This document shows positions 62,339-64,000 of a stretch of 64,000 bases of DNA, piece after piece. This stretch comes from Pseudomonas sp. ABC1. Its GTDB lineage: Bacteria > Pseudomonadota > Gammaproteobacteria > Pseudomonadales > Pseudomonadaceae. Below the pieces are notes generated by a model. The model made no database searches, was not told where the DNA came from, and saw nothing but the letters and a program-made list of their open reading frames with translations. Both the position numbers and the translations under genes were made by a program. The stretch is taken from NCBI RefSeq assembly GCF_013395055.1, contig NZ_CP058349.1, positions 2,106,001-2,170,000 of the forward strand, in the 5' to 3' direction. Positions within the stretch are counted from its first letter, which is position 1, and each line of letters starts with the position of its first letter.

Positions 62339-62353
62339 GGGCTTTCCTTCAAG

Positions 62354-62416
62354 TAGGGTGCGCCATGCGCACCCGTGACAGATAAACCAGCGATGGGGTG
62401 CGCATGGCGCACCCTA
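62354..62416 (+). repeat. Inverted repeat pair (REPIN-like) between ridA and DUF1028 genes
   Basis: TAGGGTGCGCCATGCGCACC (62354-62373) and its exact inverse (62397-62416) are separated by 23 bases. Each arm is itself palindromic (GGTGCGC-CAT-GCGCACC). It is a 63-base structure inside an operon, compatible with a REP doublet. Confidence 0.75.
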
Positions 62417-62436
62417 CGAAAAGCACTCGACGCGTG

Positions 62437-62847
62437 TCACTCGGGGATCACCGCGATCACGTCGATTTCCATCAGCCACTGCGGCTGTGCCAGGGCGCTG
62501 ATCACCAGCCCGGTGGAAATCGGGAAGACGCCCTTCAGCCACTTGCCGACCTCCTGGTACACCGGCTCGCGGTAGCGCGGGTCGATGATGTAGGTGGTGG
62601 TCTTGACGATATGGGACAGGTCCGAGCCCGCCTCCTCCAGCAGTTGCTTGACGTTCTTCATCGCCTGCTCGGCCTGGGCGCGCGGATCGCCGAGGCCGAC
62701 TAGGTTGCCGTCGAAGTCGGTGCCTACCTGGCCGCGCACATAGACCGTGTTGCCGGCGCGCACGGCCTGGCAGAGGTCGTTGTCCAGGGTCTGGTTGGGG
62801 TAGGTGACCTTGGTGTTGAACATGCGGATACGGGTATGGGTCGGCAT
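62437..62847 (-). CDS. RidA-family protein (second copy)
   Basis: This 136-residue RidA/YjgF protein has AVRAGNTVYVRGQVGTDFDG, AQAEQAMKNVKQLLEEAGSD and the C-terminal AQPQWLMEIDVIAVIPE. Imine or enamine hydrolysis in amine or N-acyl catabolism is expected. Its start overlaps the flavin-monooxygenase stop by one base. It differs from the RidA at 30416, so the two belong to different pathways. Confidence 0.87.
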   Translation of the reverse strand: MPTHTRIRMFNTKVTYPNQTLDNDLCQAVRAGNTVYVRGQVGTDFDGNLVGLGDPRAQAEQAMKNVKQLLEEAGSDLSHIVKTTTYIIDPRYREPVYQEVGKWLKGVFPISTGLVISALAQPQWLMEIDVIAVIPE

Positions 62848-64000
62848 CAGCGGGCTCCCTGGCGAGTGGCGTTCTGTGCGGGTGCTTCGGCCTCGCGCTG
62901 CGTGGCGTCGAGGTAGTCGCCGTATTTGCGCTGCGTGGCGATGTGGTCGGCGATGTGCCTGGCGTCGTGCCAGACACCCCAGATAAAGGTGGACCCGCGC
63001 CGCGACAGCCACGGCAGGCCGAGGAAGTACACCCCCGGCTCGCTGGACACACCGCGCTGGTGGCTGGGCTTGCCGCAGGCATCCAGGGCGCTCTCGGGCA
63101 GCCAGCCGAAGTCCACGGCAAAGCCGGTGGCCCAGATGACAGTGGTGACGCCCGCCTCGGCCAGGTCGAGGTCGAGGATCGGCTGGCGGACGCACTCCGG
63201 CTCGGGGAAGGTCCGGCGCGCTTCGGGCTCTTCCGGCAGGTCGAGGCCGTTGCGGGCGATGTAGGCATCGGCGGCGTCCAGCAGCGAGCGGTAGTTCTCG
63301 TCGCCCGCCGCCAGGTTGTCGGCCAGGTCCGGCTGGAAGCTCGCCACGCCATCGGCGAAGGCCTTGGTCAGGCCGACCAGAGTGATGCCCTGCTGCGCCA
63401 GTTCGCGGAAGTCGATGGTGTTGCCGCCCCGGGCGCCGCTGACGGCGATAGTGACGTGCTCCTTGCCCGGCTGCACGGTTTCCATGTCCCACAGCCCGAG
63501 CACACCCAGCCACCAGACGAAATCGCGGTTGCGGTAGCTGCGCGGCGGACGGTCGTGGGGGCCGACCGACAGGTAGACCTTGCGCCCGGCGCGGTTCAGC
63601 TCATCGGCGATCTGCACCCCCGAGGAGCCGGCGCCCACCACCAGCACGGCGCCTTCGGGCAACTGCTGCGGGTTGCGGTATTCCACCGAGTGCAGCTGAG
63701 TCAGGCGCGCATCCGCCGGGGCGATGGCCGGGATCAGCGGGCGCTGGAACGGGCCGGTGGCCGCCACCACGCGCCGGGCTTCGATCACGCCGTCGGAGGT
63801 TTCCACGCGAAAGCCGGGGCGCCCGACATTGCGCTCGACCTTGAGCACTTCGACGCCGGTGCGGATCGGCGCGTTGAATTGCCTGGCATAGGCTTCGAAG
63901 TAGTCGGCGATGCGCTCCTTCGAGGCGAAGGCGTCGGGGTCGAGGTCATCGAATTCCAGGCCGGGGAAGCGGTCGTGCCAGGCCGGGCCGTTGGCCACCA
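62847..64000 (-). CDS. Flavin-containing monooxygenase (5' part missing)
   Basis: This frame runs off the window edge, so the N-terminal FAD motif is not seen. Visible are VVAATGPFQRPLIPAIAPA, the NADPH motif AVLVVGAGSSGVQIADELNR, and TTVIWATGFAVDFGWLPESA near the C-terminus. This matches group B FMO/CzcO-type enzymes that oxygenate N, S or C-C bonds. It is the first gene seen of the four-gene operon. Confidence 0.87.
   Translation of the reverse strand, partial: VANGPAWHDRFPGLEFDDLDPDAFASKERIADYFEAYARQFNAPIRTGVEVLKVERNVGRPGFRVETSDGVIEARRVVAATGPFQRPLIPAIAPADARLTQLHSVEYRNPQQLPEGAVLVVGAGSSGVQIADELNRAGRKVYLSVGPHDRPPRSYRNRDFVWWLGVLGLWDMETVQPGKEHVTIAVSGARGGNTIDFRELAQQGITLVGLTKAFADGVASFQPDLADNLAAGDENYRSLLDAADAYIARNGLDLPEEPEARRTFPEPECVRQPILDLDLAEAGVTTVIWATGFAVDFGWLPESALDACGKPSHQRGVSSEPGVYFLGLPWLSRRGSTFIWGVWHDARHIADHIATQRKYGDYLDATQREAEAPAQNATRQGAR

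Overview
The window is GC-rich chromosomal DNA of a Pseudomonas-type gammaproteobacterium. The main evidence is the conserved core block trkA-rsmB-fmt-def-LysM protein-dprA-tsaC (34.1-42.4 kb), which in Pseudomonas lies near the chromosomal origin. Pseudomonas-like hpa and tyramine catabolic genes, a PfeA/FepA-like receptor and codon usage agree with this. I could not run any search, so all names come from reading motifs and family resemblance.

Region 1 (1-9.7 kb, + strand) is the homoprotocatechuate meta-cleavage operon hpaG1(partial)-G2-E-D-F-H-I. It is followed by gabD, which takes the succinic semialdehyde made by HpaI to succinate. An FAD amine-oxidase-like gene, a cupin and a LuxR-type regulator come next. 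Region 2 (9.7-22.7 kb) is a catecholate-siderophore block: a TetR regulator, a PfeA/FepA-like TonB receptor, a soluble chemoreceptor fused to a solute-binding domain, moaF with two SDR genes, a DUF2218/binding-protein/permease/permease/ATPase iron ABC operon and a divergent Bcr/CflA-type exporter. The receptor promoter and the ABC/exporter divergent promoter carry nearly the same palindrome, which may be the operator of one shared regulator. Region 3 (22.7-32.2 kb) looks like a tyramine/dopamine catabolic block: FeaR-like AraC regulator, DUF3156-like protein, APC permease, porin, FeaB-like aldehyde dehydrogenase, ornithine-cyclodeaminase-like oxidase subunit, RidA protein and FAD oxidoreductase. 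Its aromatic product would feed the hpa operon.

Region 4 (32.3-33.8 kb) holds small enzymes and a possible integrase remnant. Region 5 (33.8-44 kb) is the core block. It contains an Rpn-family nuclease gene with a strong internal in-frame start, inserted between dprA and tsaC, and a TerC/CBS membrane protein. Region 6 (44.4-47.3 kb) has a DUF2946 gene, a TonB receptor and tRNA-Thr. Region 7 (47.2-50.8 kb), directly after the tRNA, is a low-GC island: a lipoprotein, a HEPN-like protein, a coiled-coil membrane protein and a SymE-like toxin, with three related hairpin repeats and, at its end, a MITE-like element.

Region 8 (50.8-58.4 kb) has a LysR/MFS pair, a DUF4189 protein and a copper-handling cluster (DUF2946, PCu(A)C, DUF2946, unknown, SCO1, TonB receptor); the first DUF2946 gene seems to have lost its stop by a frameshift. 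Region 9 (58.4-64 kb) has a probable small RNA with its own promoter and terminator, a TPM-domain membrane protein, repeat hairpins, and a minus-strand operon of flavin monooxygenase (partial), RidA, DUF1028 and ArgE-like deacetylase.
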